Counted from the first letter of the stretch, positions 25,939-39,345 are shown. The stretch: DNA of 64,000 bases from Tieghemiomyces parasiticus (GCA_027575765.1 JANBPT010000072.1:19189-83188); one strand, 5' to 3'. Program-made: numbers and translations. The notes: generated by a model from the letters alone, not told the origin.

Positions 25939-25957
25939 GGGGGAGGGGAGGGGAGGG
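25939..25957 (+). repeat. Potential G-quadruplex, (GGGGA)n-like
   Basis: Four G-tracts of three to five bases separated by single A bases. Confidence 0.75.
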
Positions 25958-27520
25958 TAATACTGGTGATACCCAGAATTTCTTATTCTATTGGCTGGAA
26001 GACGCGGGATCGTGCTCGTGCGGGAGGCAGGGTAAAGGGAGAGGGTTTGCTTGTCCCTCCGGTATCTTTCAGTCTTGACTAGCTATTACTGGTTTTGCTA
26101 GCTCGCGTATGAAGAGAGAGATATGCATGTGTGTTCACACCACTAGTAGTATCTCTAAAGCCTGGTTAAGGCCGGGTAAACTAGTATCGTAACCAGGAAT
26201 GATTGGACAGATGGTTTGGGGTGCGTGCGTGTGTGTGTGCGTTTGGTGCGAAATGCGTGTCTGATGTTTATTGTCGGTCACCCTGGCAAGCTCCCGCTTC
26301 TCAGCTTGCTTTGGAAGCGTGTCACCCTTACCCTTTCCCAGAGAGCTTACAACCGTGATTAATGGAAGTGAAGAGGATGGGGTGTGGCGGGGGGGTCGGG
26401 CTTAGTAGGCACTCTTTAGCCGAAATGGCTGGGAAGTAGCCGAGCCAATTGTCCGCCGACGCTGACACCCACCCTCGTCCCCCTATGTCATGATTACCGT
26501 GGCAAACCCGATACCCTTTCTGTACTTTTCTGATTATATTATCCATCCCTTTGATGAAGGTCCTCCATTATTGGCATGCAGGCGGTCTCGAGGCTTACCG
26601 GTACGCACGGCTACATGTCATTCTCTCCCCCTTCCCTCCCTTTCCTCACCGACCCACTCGTTCACCAATCATAGTGAGACCTCATAAACATACCTTCGGA
26701 CCACGACCGCTCCACGATGTCAGATGCTCGACGGTATTGGATGGTTGTTGGTTACCTGTCAACGAACCAGTCCTACCGCATACGGACATCCATCTGCCCG
26801 GAATTACTCTGGTCCAATACCCGTCCCCCCTCCCCTATCATTCCGCGTTACACACCACACGCTTTCGGGCAGGTAATTATGACCCTAATGTTCGCCCGCC
26901 ATTTCCTAATTAGATACAGGTCGGAAAGTCATCGGTTTCAGACCCGGCCCTAAGTGGCCCTGTCTCGTCCAACCTATGATGTAACTATTATTTAATAAAT
27001 AAATAAATATCTTGACATTATGGTGTGACGCTGCGTGGTTGTAGTAGGAGCAGATGAGGAGGGGTGACCATCGATCGAACTTTATGGACGAGTGAACGAC
27101 ACAGTCAGACGGGCGGCCGTTGTATATTTTCTTTACAGCGTTCAGGGACTTGCCTCCAATGGCCCACTACACCAGTCAATTGAACTCGGAATAGGGATGG
27201 AGGTGCTTTCTTGCACACCATGGTTACTGGCATCGCAGGAGGAGAGCGGGGTGGTGGATGACAGCACATGTGTATGTATATGTGTGTGTGTGCGTGTGAT
27301 AAGGTGTGGTGTCGGGTTGAGGCAAGGGTGAGTGTGTAGGAGTCGTGTCGTGTAGCGGAGGAAAGGGTTGGAGGTCCCTAGGGACACTTGTACAAAGAGT
27401 GAGGGAAAGGGAACGGACACCCTCTCAAGGGGTAATGAAAACGTAAGGAAGCGGGTCAACTCGTTTGCCACTGGACCCGTCAACATTGCGGCACGTACGT
27501 CAAAACTAGGTTGCATAGCT

Positions 27521-27542
27521 GTGTGTGTGTGTGTGTGTGTGT
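27521..27542. repeat. (GT)n microsatellite
   Basis: About eleven GT units. Another imperfect GT/GC run lies about 250 bases upstream (27267-27300). Confidence 0.9.
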
Positions 27543-28399
27543 ATGTGCGTGCGTGTTGAGGAGAAGAGTATTGGGATGCCCTCATCCTCCCCCTATAGTT
27601 GGACCACGAAAGAGGCAGTATGAAGAGTAATAATAAAAAAGGGGCTGAGTGACAACGGATATCTAAAACCACCGATTCAGTGACCGAGAACAAGTTAGAG
27701 ATGGAGTGACGGCGGGTGAATACCTGCCTGTGGCTCTCATCCGTATCTTTCCTCGCCCCTGGCCGGCCCGCAATCAGTGGCCACGGGGCGGGTCAGGGGT
27801 GACCAGAGAGCGAGAGAGAGGAGGAGAGACAACGAGCGAGAGCAAGACGCCGCAATGGCGTAAGAGAGGGATTTAGGAGCAACGGGTGACCTCGAAGCCA
27901 ATTTGGCGGCATGGTGTGAATGGTAAAGCAGGGGTGGAGGTGGGGTTCTACTACTTTCTCAGTCGGGTAGATGCAGTGACCAGTAGGTAACCCCAGTTCG
28001 CGCTTAATGTCACCGACGCTGGCCAGCCGGCGCCCAGGCCCCACATCATAACTGCCAGGAAGGGATACGGATCGGGAAACCTGGGCGCTTGTTGGCCGGC
28101 GGTGCGCGTGTTTGGCAGGGGTAGGGGGGAGGGCAGAAGCAGGTAATGTAGGCCACCAGCGGGCAGTGGGAAGGTTCGCCCTCCCTCCCCCCTGACAACC
28201 TCGGGCTTGGAAACGTGCAATTAAGTGCGAATCGGCCCGCCCGTGGGAGGTCGCGAATGGCAAGACCGGTGGCGCGGCTCCTAGCCTGAAACGAACAGAC
28301 GGCTGACCGCCATGGGCCGGAAGAGACGGTCTTGGGGAGCCCGCTCGTAATATCACACTGTCGAGGGCGCCAGTGGCGGTGCGGTGGTGTGAGGCGTGT

Positions 28400-28417
28400 G
28401 GTCGGTCGGTCGGTCGG
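28400..28417. repeat. (GGTC)n tetranucleotide repeat
   Basis: Four tandem GTCG/GGTC units running into a GGCCGGCC palindrome. Confidence 0.85.
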
Positions 28418-28635
28418 CCGGCCGCAGGGCCCTCCCAGTGAAGCGCGAGGAGCCGACGTTCACAGTGGGGTGTAAGGTCGATAGACAGCTAAGCAGGGTA
28501 GTGAGAAAGAGTGCGAGATGTGTTTCATAAAGGAATAGATGGTTGGAAATGGCCAATAGGGGAACAGCAACTGTAAACGAAGTTGCGATTATTGGGCGAC
28601 CCGATGTGGACGAAATATCGCGTAAGGGTATGTGG

Positions 28636-28650
28636 GTGTGTGTGTGTGTG
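28636..28650. repeat. Short (GT)n run
   Basis: About seven GT units followed by CGTGCGTG variants. Confidence 0.85.
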
Positions 28651-31600
28651 CGTGCGTGGAAGGATGTAGGAGAAAATGCCGTCTCGAAGGAGAAATGGTA
28701 TAGGAGGGTGGGGACAGAGAGTTTAAAGCTTGGGTCCCTTGGTAAGTGGTTGAGTGGAAAACGAGTGGCCCCAAGGGCCATTTCGAAGGCCCTACAGAAC
28801 GCCCCGGCTTTTGCCAGAGACGGCAATTTAGAAGAGGCTGGTGGCGGTTCGTTATAATTCACGGCTTTATACGGTGTAACCAGGTTGGAAGGTGTGCGAT
28901 TGGATGGCAGAGGTGCAGGCGGGAGGCTGTTAGCGAGCAAATGTGCATGAGGTGGTTGAACCTAGGCCACCCCCCCACTTTACCTCTTTGCACCACCCTC
29001 CTCCACCTGCCCGGTACAAACCACGCTGTTTAGTATACTTAGGACGTCGATTTTCATGTGTATCAGAGCTTGGATTTAATACCATTACCCAATTATAGCG
29101 TGCCGAGTAACCGAAGGTCCTGTGACTTAGATTGACAGCCCATCTCCCCTCGTCCCTCCTGCCTCCAAGCGGGCGGGTTCATCTTTGGGAGGGACCATGG
29201 GCAGTGGATGATGAGGGGTGTCATAGTACCCTGTGGGTGGTTAGTGCCCAACGATGGACAAGGCAACGATTTCTTTAACCGGTCGACCCTAATGATGTGG
29301 TTTGCTAGGTCAAAGACAGGATGTCCTAACCGAAATCAAGCACTAATGAACTCACGATATTTTTCGTATACCTCGGGCGATAACTAGAGAGGGAATTGGA
29401 TTGAGCGTAGTTAACGTAGTCTGGTGGGCGGATATCTGCTGCGAGATTCCAACTGGAAACGGTGGAAAGATCAGCATCCAGTGCTGCCATACAATCCGCC
29501 CGCTTGGCCTTTGCCATCGACCGACGATATACCGGGTTTCACGGCCAGCTTATAGGCTGCCAACCAGACCAACGTGTCCATCATTTGGGGTCGAAAGAGG
29601 GCGGTCACCAGGGGCTAGAGGGGGGGGGTAGAAACAAAACAGTACACTTGGGAAATTAGGCACAAGACTGAGCGTCGTGAAGGGGAAGGCTACTCCCTAG
29701 CAACATATCCCACCTCCAGCGACAAAGTCTCGAGGTTTGGTCAGGATGCACGGTACCCAAGGCTGTCGAATTTGATCGGCGGCTGGTACTTCGTGCCAAC
29801 CACACGGCACAGCTCTATTCTTGTGTCCTCGACTACCCTGAACCTAATGGCCCACCCATTTATCCTGGTGAAAACCACCCTGTGCACCCGTACCGTTCGC
29901 GTGTGTACCCGAGCGAGCGATGGATGGCCATCCTGCATAGGCCAATCGCACACCGTCGTGGAGGACCTTCGCGTACCGTCGCCACAGGGTTTTTCGGTTG
30001 TACGAGAGGAAGGGGAGGAGAGAGAGAGAGGAGGGACGGCGCAGAAGGCCTAGGAACGGCAGCTGGCGGCAGAGTAGGTACGTCCTAAACATGGTCAAGG
30101 ATTCAAAAGTGGACGTTTGACGAGATTGTGGAGACCGATGGAAAGGCGGACGTGGAAGGGCAGCATCAAAGGTTCAGTGAACAGCCGGCCGACAACTTCC
30201 ACACTTCCAACGTACACCTTCCCTTCCCCCCTGCTGCTTTACCTTCCCTCCGCCCCCCTGCATCCCACAACAATAGTGGTGTGGTCGCCACGGTTGCTGT
30301 TCCTCGTCCGCCTCACCACCACCCTCTTGACCACCTAATAACCCCTCAGGCACTTGTATAGATAGATAGGATGAATATGTGAAAGTGGGAGAGGGTTCGC
30401 GCGTACACGCACATGCCTTCCTTCGCTCATGGTTCATCCCCCCAAAAAAGCACCATGCGATATTACTGGTCAGCGCAGCATGGCTACCGACCACCGACCT
30501 AGGCGTCCCGTCCAATCAAGGGTGCGCGGATGGCGCAAAGGCCGGTCGCTGGTTCTCAGAGAAACGATACGCCGGGTTCCATAATTCAGAGGGAGTGAGT
30601 GGCGGAGGCGGCCGAGACCCGGACCAACCCATCCAGCCTCTCCTCTCGCCCTCGACCTCAGGATTCCGCGAACCGAGAGACTTGATCTCTCGGGTTTGCG
30701 CGTGGGGCGCCTCCTCTGCTGGCGGTTCGTTAGTGGTCACGGATAAGGTCTCTTCCAAGTACGATGTCGGAGGAGGGCGGCGGACATGCCGACAGCTGTT
30801 TGGAGTAGAGAGAGCGTAGGCCATGTGGAACATACCAATAAACCCTCAACCGGGATGGATGTCCAGCCAAGGTAGCGGGCCCAGTGGCGGGGGCCATGTC
30901 CATTGTGCGCGTCCTTGTAGAGTAGGCCCGCCACACCCACCCACCCGGGTCCGTTGGCCTCTTTCTTATGTACGCATGCTGTAGGCACGGGGCAGTACGG
31001 CAGTCATGGCCGGACCGTCCACGGGCTTCATTAGGGCGCTCCTCATCCACACCCACTTGCACAACTCCCCCTCATCTGCCGGACCCTGATCGAATGCGGC
31101 ACCCACCCAGCGAACCAGCAGGATTACGCCCCGGGGAAACTCCTCTAGTGTGGGCGGGGCGCTATTTGTCGTGCGCCCCAAGGTTCTGGTGACAGCCGCA
31201 GATGGGTTGCGTATTGTGTGGTGGTGTTTGTGAGCCGCAGTAGGGACCGCGTGTCACAGTTTGGGTTGGTGAGGGCGGAGGCAGGCGGCCTATCTGAGGA
31301 CTCACCCACTTCCCTGCCGACGGGGTCAGGCAGGATCCGTTGAGTGAGGGGGGTGGAACCGGCAGGGCTAAGACGCTGCTGTGTCCAACAGTACAGGCTA
31401 TCCGTCGGAGGCCCGCCAGCACACAGGCCGGCACAGCCCCGCCATAGTCCTCGCGCCAACCAACACACCTCTGCACACAATGACCCGCGACTATCCGCCA
31501 CACTCACACACCTTAGTCTCCGGTGCGGTGCAAAGGAAGTGTTGGGCCGCACACTCGGCCCCCATCGAGAGGGCTGTACGGGAGGGTCGCGCAGGTGCGG

Positions 31601-32337
31601 ATCGATGTAGGGTCGACCGCGGAGCGCTGCCGTTCAAGGCGCTCGACTCCCGCCGTCCCCACAGTTCGTAACTCCCAGCCCAGCCGTCAATGGGGGGCCC
31701 TCTCACTACAACGCAGGTCCTGTGGCGGAAGGGGAAGGCACTCGACTCACTCTAGCCATTAGGCAGAGGTACGGCGGCCGGGGGGCTTTGTTGGTAGGGT
31801 CTCTTTATAGCTTGAACTTGCGAGGGATCTCGCCAACCCCGTGGCGGTTGGCCAGAAGAGGGTCACCAGGAATTCGCCTTATCGGGCGGGTACGTCCGTC
31901 GTCGTGAGGCCCTACCCCCGCCACGAATTCTCGGTCAAGCGCCTGCAATGGTTAGGAAGGCGAGGTCCAGACCCCCCGGGCTGAGGGACTTTCTCCCTAG
32001 CGACCGGTTGCGGATCCGTCCGCGGGCTAGCGGGCGCTCGCCGACCCCCCAGCCCCGCGCTATTGGGGGTTTACCCATGCCCGCTGCCAGTCGGTCGGTT
32101 GGTGGGAAGTTTTATGGGGCAGAAAGTACGAAACAGAGCCCGCACGGCCGGCCAATCCGCGGCAGGCCTTTCCCTCCCTATCCCCTTCTCCCTGTCTCTC
32201 GCCTTCTTCACACTCAACCCCCCGCTGGCGTGCACGACTGGAATATACGGCGGGACTATTGTTAGCGTGGTGGGCCCGGTAAACTAGTGGACGGCGGCCG
32301 CGCCTCGGCCCTCCCTGGATGTCGCCTGCTGCCTAAT

Positions 32338-32347
32338 GGGGGGGGGG
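32338..32347. repeat. G10 homopolymer
   Basis: Ten consecutive G bases, followed by further G-tracts (GGAGGGGGAG and GGAGGGGGGGAG) within 80 bases. Confidence 0.85.
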
Positions 32348-32585
32348 CTGTCTGGAGGGGGAGCGGGTGGCCGGTGAGACCCCTCCTCTTCTGTATGGCC
32401 CTGGTCTGGAGGGGGGGAGGTGAACCTCGCGCCGCGCGTATTCAGCGGCGGGAAGGGGACACCAGTCCACAGCCAAACACTGTCCCGTTCGGTCTCTCTC
32501 TCCGTCCACTCTCTCGCTTGGTTTGCCACGGAATCTGAGGCTCTGGGTCGCCCCCTCGCCGTGTATGCTACCAATGTGGCCTCCG

Positions 32586-32938
32586 CATATAAATACTCCT
32601 GGCCTCGCCTGCATCCTCTGGCCCGTCCAGCTAACCGCTTGTGAGTGTTCCCTAGTCGCTTTTGCATCTTTCTCGCTTATATCCCTCCTTTATCTTGTTC
32701 CCATTTCCCCTCCCTCCTGCATATTTAAACCCGCACTTTTCCCTTCCTTTCCTCCCGTCCACCATCCCGTTTTTTATTTCTTCTAACGCCCCCACCTTCC
32801 ATCACTACTTCAAAATCACATCACTTTGTGTGCCTAATCTCCCGCATCCCCCCTCGTTTCGCATTTTCAAACTTCACCCACCCTTCCATCATTGCATTCT
32901 TGTGCCTACTCCATCATACCACACCAACCTTCTTCCCC
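32586..32938 (+). promoter_or_regulatory. TATA box and pyrimidine-rich, ATG-free leader of the SFP1-like gene
   Basis: CATATAAATA at 32586-32595 is a good TATA candidate. The 340 bases from there to the start codon are strongly C/T-rich and contain no ATG. That supports a long 5' leader with the coding start at 32939. A GTGAGT donor-like site at 32641 leaves room for a leader intron. A second AT element (ATATTTAAA near 32720) could also serve as a core promoter. Confidence 0.5.
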
Positions 32939-33979
32939 ATGTCGACCCAGGTTTCCTCGTTATCTGCTGTTCATAAGGACGCCCTGACCGTCCCGCTCGA
33001 CATGTTTGATCTGGTGACCCCCGTTGCTACGGCCCCCGCTGCCGCCCTGGCCTCTCCGGCCGGCAGCAGCAGCCCGCTCGCCTCCCCAACGGCGGACGCC
33101 GACTTCTTCTACCCCCGCGAGCTGGAGACGACCTTCTGCCGCGATTTTTCGTGCTGCGGTCTGGTCCTCGAGGACCTTCACGACCTGCTCCAGCATTACG
33201 AGGAGTGCCACGTCCGGCTCGAGTCTGACGTGCGCCTCGAGGGCTCTCTGTTTGACGACGACTGGACCTCCTCCAGTGACTCTGATCCCAGTGCCCACCC
33301 TTCTCCCTTCCTAAAAGCGACCCAGGTCTCCACTAAGGCGCCCGCTGCCTCGTCCACCCTCTTCCCGGAGGGTCTGCTCCCCAGCTTCTCGGATGATCTC
33401 TCTCTGGCTGCTTTCGACGCCGCCATGCTCAAGGCCGCCACCGCCATGTCCCTGCCAGTCACCGCCGCCCCATCCGCAGCCAATACCGCCCCGGCCTCCC
33501 CGTCCAAGCTCGCCCCCGTCGGTCTGTCCGCCACTGCCCCGGTTAGCCCCGTGATCACCCCCAAGTCCAAGTCGCGCAAGCGTGCCGCTCCTGACAGTGC
33601 CCGGGGCCCCCGTCCCGCTAAGAAGCTTGCCGGTGCCCGCAGCGGTGCCTCCACCCCTCGTGCCGCCGGCTCGGACTCTGAGTCGGGTGCCGAGCCCGCC
33701 ACTCCTCGCGAGAAGCCCTACCGGTGTCCGGTCGAGGGCTGCGGCAAGTCATACAAGAACCCGAACGGCCTAAAGTACCACAACCTCCACGGCCATACCT
33801 CGACCGTGGACGGCGAGGCCACTCCTCGGCCGTTCACCTGCAACTTCGACAGTTGCGATAAGGCTTACAAGAACTTGAATGGGCTCAAGTACCACATGCA
33901 GCACACCCACAAAGCCGAGGGGTCTGTACCGGCCACCGCCGAGTGCTCCCCCGCCCTGACCCCCGTCGCCCTGCCCTAA
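32939..33979 (+). CDS. SFP1/JAZF1-like C2H2 zinc-finger transcription factor
   Basis: An intronless 346-aa protein with three finger-like units. The N-terminal one (residues about 67-91) has the ETTFCRDFSCC...LEDLHDLLQHYEECH form that marks the Sfp1/JAZF1 group. Two canonical C-terminal fingers lie at about 261-286 and 299-324. Both are C-x4-C-x12-H-x4-H with the conserved YKN(P/L)NGLKYH core. Between them is a long Ala/Ser/Pro-rich, disordered region and a basic NLS-like stretch (SKSRKRAAP...RPAKK, about 210-235). Yeast Sfp1 is a nutrient- and TOR-responsive activator of ribosomal protein genes, and S. pombe and animal relatives are chromatin-linked regulators. DNA binding in the nucleus is well supported; the targets are inference. 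The frame extends upstream only through non-ATG codons. Confidence 0.88.
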   Translation: MSTQVSSLSAVHKDALTVPLDMFDLVTPVATAPAAALASPAGSSSPLASPTADADFFYPRELETTFCRDFSCCGLVLEDLHDLLQHYEECHVRLESDVRLEGSLFDDDWTSSSDSDPSAHPSPFLKATQVSTKAPAASSTLFPEGLLPSFSDDLSLAAFDAAMLKAATAMSLPVTAAPSAANTAPASPSKLAPVGLSATAPVSPVITPKSKSRKRAAPDSARGPRPAKKLAGARSGASTPRAAGSDSESGAEPATPREKPYRCPVEGCGKSYKNPNGLKYHNLHGHTSTVDGEATPRPFTCNFDSCDKAYKNLNGLKYHMQHTHKAEGSVPATAECSPALTPVALP

Positions 33980-36547
33980 GCTGATCATCATATGTGAACC
34001 AATGCCACCCCTCATGCGCTGGAGATATAGCCTCTCGGACACGCGCCTGTGCGCCACTCTGTCCTTGACATGTGGTTGCTGCGTAAACCGCAGCCCCTCC
34101 GTCGAGGATCTACTAAGCTCCGCATAATAGGGGGGCCACCCGGCACAGTGTTGGCGCTGTGCGTGTACCACTGGCGAGCCAGCCCACACGCAGGCATGCT
34201 AACCTGCTGCGGATCCGGCCACACCGCGAACTCTCTCTCTCTCCCCCGCGGCGCGATGGTCTGTAATCAGCAGCACCACACTACGGGACCGTCAAGGGAA
34301 ATCGCCGTGGTCACCTGCGCCCTCTCGTATCGCTCGACTGTGCGCCAGGACTGGGGGAGGGCCGTGCGCGCTTTACCTTGTGTGTACATACTCGCATGGT
34401 AGCTCGTGTGGAAGGTGGCGGCACTGGCCTCTCCCTGCCCATGCGGCTTGTGATTCTACGGATCGTGTACCATATCCTTTCCGCGTCGGGCTGAGGAGAT
34501 TGATCACCCGATGTCACCTTTTACATTGCTATGCTGCTTTTTTACTCCCTTTCCCATCGTCCTTCACAAGGTTTTGCTTGACTTTTTCTTCGTCACTATT
34601 CTAATACCATTCCAACATCTGTACTATCTCCAATATACCCATGTTTTTTACACTTTTGAATTCTTGGTCATTATTCGTTTTACTGGGGTTTCTCGGATCA
34701 CTTGCCGCTTTTGCTACTTGATTTTACTGCATCGCCTATTCGTTAAATGTAAACGCCATTAAACTGGATTATCCCCGAAACCTGCTTTATTCCAAGGAGG
34801 TGCTGAGAAGTAAAAGGGGGGAGCGCACCGATCCTGGTGTTTCCATCATAAGTCTGTATTTTAGAGAAGTTGGTTGACCAATTTCCCCACTTCTTGAGGC
34901 TTTAGTGGGCGCTGGCCCTTGACATAGACGATCGAATAATGTGGGATACATCCCTAAGGAGCCAGTGCAATTTAGGAGCTTACCAATGGCCCAACCGCTT
35001 TAGATACTGATGAAATTGCGTCTGAGAGGAGGAGCGGAAGGCTCGCTCAGCGGATATCCGACTGGATGATCCTGTCAGAATCCGTGGTATTCCAGATATC
35101 CCCTAAAAGACGCACCCACCCATACAGTCCGAGCAAAGGCACTGGTATATTAGACACGGGCTGACCACGTTAATTCCCAGACAAAGGGCCGATCCTTTTA
35201 TAACTTAGTGGCCTCACGAATAGTGTGAGCGTGGGTAGGTGCGGTAACATGGGCTGTGGGGGCGGGGGTTGATCGGTTCTGTTGAAGCAGAGGCGCCTAC
35301 CGTGTTGTAGAGGATATCAGCCGGGAGGAGGAGGTGGGAAAGTCGAGGGCAGGCGGGCGAGCGGGCGACGCATCAACCATGACAAGCCCCACAGCTGTTA
35401 AGGGGTGGACGGGAGGGGGGACGACATGGTGAGGGAGGAGGAGGAGGATGAGGGATTTTGATAGTATCAATGCCTGCTCTCGTACGACGGATCCGTGGGA
35501 TGTTGAGATCTATTACTCTGCATGGAAGCTTGATATCGCGGTAGAAACGGACCAGGCATAAACTAGCAAGGATGATGAGGAGAGAGAGATAAGTATACCA
35601 GAGTCTGCGGTGGTTAACGTGAGGCGGCGAAAGCCGTGGTAACCTAAAAGGGTATACAGGTGTTACCTCGGCTACCGAATCATGGTAGTTTAGCGTTTTT
35701 CTTTTCAAGTTGATGCCGCTACACCAACCAATGCAAGCGTGGACAATAGGAGGAAGTATACCTAGGAGATGGAGGTTATATTGGGGGGGGGGAAGGGAGT
35801 CCCGTTGTGGCCGGTAGATGTCATGGCTACCGCCGTTATGCTCCTTAACCTGCAGATACACCGGATCTGGGCGGTGTACTACGGCGCTAGGCGCAACGTC
35901 GGTTGGGGCATACGCGGAAAACTATAGCTACGTGTGAGTCCAGGGGCGTTTATTCCGTTTACACTATTAATACGAACATGCTGGTCTCCAACTGAGTCAA
36001 AAGTCTGCCAAGCCCCTTCTCCCCCACTACACCTCAAGCCCGCCGGAGCAGGGCAGGTGGTTAGTGGCACTTGCCAGCCACAATGATTATAACCCCACCC
36101 GGATGTCGGCTTTATCATCACGCCCGAGCTTACTCTTGGCCCTGAGAAGATACTCTAGCTACACCAACGGTCTTGATGCTTTTATTGCTTGTTTTCTTTT
36201 TTTTTTTCCTAAGGGAAGGGAAGGATAGGGCCTCTCTACCATAGCACCCACAGCTGGGGCAACAGACACGTTATAATCCATACCATTTCGAGACACGAGT
36301 TTGTGTGCACATACTTCTTCATGTAGAGAGACCCCAGGTCTCAGAAAGGGACGAGATAACAGCCAGCGAAAACGATATACAGACTTCCACCTCCTCCTTC
36401 TCTCTCGCATGTGCCTATCCTCTCGCCTATACACGAGGCTGTCGGACAGTGGGTTCGTTGTATCAATAGCTTCCGTTCATCCGAGTACGCCCGACCGTAC
36501 ACCACTTCGCAGATTGAATTCAGCCTGTCACAGTAGGCGTGACCAAC

Positions 36548-36565
36548 TCATTATATATATAATGA
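36548..36565. repeat. 18-bp perfect AT palindrome
   Basis: The sequence TCATTATATATATAATGA is its own reverse complement. Origin or function is unknown. Confidence 0.8.
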
Positions 36566-39328
36566 TAATATGGTTTTAAAAGGAAACAGGGGGACGGCAA
36601 TGTATCAGGTCGCAACGTGCGCGCATTGATAAAACGACGAAAAGCAAGTTGAGGCCCGACACCTTTCCCTTTCCTAAAGTAATAGCATTTGCCTCTGGAC
36701 TGCCGCGTGCGCCTCAGTGCCATTCGGTGATAAAACCACAGTGAGTTAGAATGGACGGAAGCAAGGGGTGAGTCTTGCGAGGGGTGGAAGGGGCGGGTGG
36801 TAATTCAAAAAAACCTATGTCCGGTGCCGAAATTGGTCACCGTAACTGGTCGACCATTATCGATAGATGTCTCAATGTCATCCTGACCCTTTACAGATCA
36901 TGGATTGAGTGTCCGATTTAATTGAACCAACAGTACCACCAGTGTCGACCCAGGATGCTGGGACCGGGGGGGGAGTCTGCGTCGATGACAATGGGAGGTG
37001 GTGTATGGCTGGTAAGGTTAGAGCCTTAGATCAAAGGATAGGGTATATCCAGTTTCAGGAGGGTGTAGAGGTTGGGTATGTCTAGCAGCGGTACTCGAAG
37101 TTAACGTGAAAATATAAATATATACATGAACAGTGAGGAGAACGTGTGGGCTAGGGGCGCGGGCACGGATCAAGCCGAGAGGGGTCGAAATGGAAACGCG
37201 CGACCCCATTGGATCTTTAATCTAAGGACACCCGCACCCCATTCTTCCCCTCGTCCTCCGCCTCTTCCCCTTCGGCTCTTTCGGATGCTCCTTACCTCAC
37301 CGCCCACGTATTATGTCCTGTCATGACCCGCCTCTTCTGATTCCCCCTTTCGGACCGGTTAGAGAAAAATTCATCTTCCCACCACGGTGACCGCTGTACG
37401 GTCAGTCGGCCACGTTGATCCCTTTTTTCTCTACCCCCCCGCTTGCGCTCTCTCTCTTTCTTTCTGACAGTTCAAGGCTACCATGTATAATAATAATCAA
37501 ACTGGCCTGCTTGCTCGATTCCTCAGTCCTTACTTCTTCCTGCCATTCCACTGAAAAAAATTGTCAAATTCCTAGTCAGGAGCAGACTCGGAGGTGAGAG
37601 GAAAGTGGGCTCTAGAGATCCAGAGTGTCCGGGGCAGGAAACTCCTTTAAACCTAATCCAGGTCAACACGGAGCCATTGTGGGCCGATAAGATATACTTC
37701 GGTATATACACGGCCATTAACCTCAGCATAGTCCCTTGCTGTATAGTTGGGGCCTCGCTCATCGCAGGGTAGTGGTATAGACTGGTCGCCATTCCATCTG
37801 GCTACCCGTGTTTGGCCCGTTTGCTATGCATGTCGCCGTGTACTATTCAGGAGGAACATGTTATGACGGCGGAAGACGACGAGGGGTAACGCAGCGGCCT
37901 GTCCCACGACGTACCTGGGTTTATTCCCGCCCACTTAATCGGTACTGCAATATATGTATACTCTTGTATGTGGATTACATGATCATGGACTTGACGTGAT
38001 GTCCAAAAGATACCTCAAAAAGCCGACTCCAAGGATCCCACCGTCCTCACCTTACATCCAATTGCCTTCGCCGCCACCTATCATCCTTTGTGCCTGATTC
38101 GCCCATATCCACCGCTTTCTCCCCCCCGACCCTTGTAAGAGACTGATGAAAGGGTTACATAGCTGATGCCTATCATATCCATTCTTCTCAAGTCTGCGCG
38201 CGTGTCTCCCAGTTATCACGGAAGAGCCCTAGAAAATCTCTACGTCAAAACCGAAACCTCATACCGCGGAGCGAATCACGAAGTATCTCTTTCCGGGTCA
38301 CCACTTGGGGGAATAGTGATGTTAGATAGCTCAGCTACGGTCGAATCAAACACATTGCGGTGTCAAGTGATGAAGGGTAAAAAGAGGGATGGAAGGGAAT
38401 GGCCAAGCATGTGAGCAGCGGACGGTGGTAATCTGAGACCGCTAGGGAACATCTCTGAAAGGGACCACAAGGTCAAATCGGAAACCCCCGAAACGGAACC
38501 GTTGCAAGTTGGTATGTCATGTCCATTGAAGACCAGGGGGGGGGGATGCCTATGGGGATTGATGTATCGGAGGATCCGCAGCAATTCCACGCGTAGGGCC
38601 ATAAACGGAGGCCAATCGGCCAAGTGAATCCGCACCCTTCCCTAACTGACCTTATCGCCGAACTCGACGAGAATACTCCTGAAGTGCTAAAGTTTTGGAC
38701 CGTCTCCCTGCTTCATAGGTCTATCGAATCCAGACAGACAGAGAGAGAGAAAGAGGGGAAATGTGTCAAAAAATAAATAAAATAAAATGTTTTCCCTGAT
38801 TTGCCACGATGTGCAACTTTGAGCTGGAAAGTCCGGGCCTGACAAGCAGGCTGCAGGGCGACCATCGACTAGTAACTTTACATGTTCATCAACGTAAACA
38901 ATTGGGCTGCGGTAGAAAATAAAAAGCATGTTGTGAGCAGCATACCTGTTTCTCCGCCCATTCGCGTATTCACATCAGCCCCTCCCCCAGCAGCAGCTAC
39001 CAGTATTTCATTTGGTCGCTATGCTCAGCGACCGCCGCAGCATCCTTCTGCCTCCATTAGCATTGTATCACATTATACCCCACCCGACAAAAATAGGCTT
39101 GGACAGGTGTGAAAGGAAGTTTGACTGCGATGCCCACCATGCCCGTAGTAAAAATTAACGGGCGGATACAGTGAGTGCATAAATGTGATGACACACGTCG
39201 GTCAGTTGGTCAAGTATCTGTATTTGGCGAGGTACGGCTGAGCGATTCCAATATACGTGGGTAAAAAGTACAGTAACAACCAGTTAAGAATAGGAGGTAG
39301 GGATGAGGATTATCAGCCGGATAAATAA

Positions 39329-39345
39329 ATATATATATATATATA
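39329..39345. repeat. (AT)n microsatellite
   Basis: About eight AT units followed by ACATATATAC. Confidence 0.9.

Larger units (their letters stand above)
10772..32585. other. Gene-poor tract of about 22 kb; no gene recognised
   Basis: All reading frames are short or low-complexity, and none shows a recognised domain, a reverse transcriptase or transposase motif, or the GC-rich third positions of the real genes. Frames of 140-195 codons do occur (for example plus 15882-16322 and 18946-19425, minus 27793-28356 and 28353-28940). Their count and composition fit chance in DNA of about half GC. The tract holds microsatellites, poly-G runs and potential G-quadruplexes, listed separately. From about 27.7 kb, and especially 30.3-32.5 kb, it becomes GC-rich towards the SFP1-like gene. 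Confidence 0.6.

Noticed and set aside
27793..28940. Two adjacent minus-strand ORFs of 187 and 195 codons
   Set aside because: Low-complexity Pro/Ser/Leu/Arg composition, simple repeats inside, no recognised domain.
34511..34762. 83-codon hydrophobic ORF after the SFP1-like gene
   Set aside because: T-rich DNA yields Phe/Leu/Ile runs; more likely 3' flank than a membrane protein.
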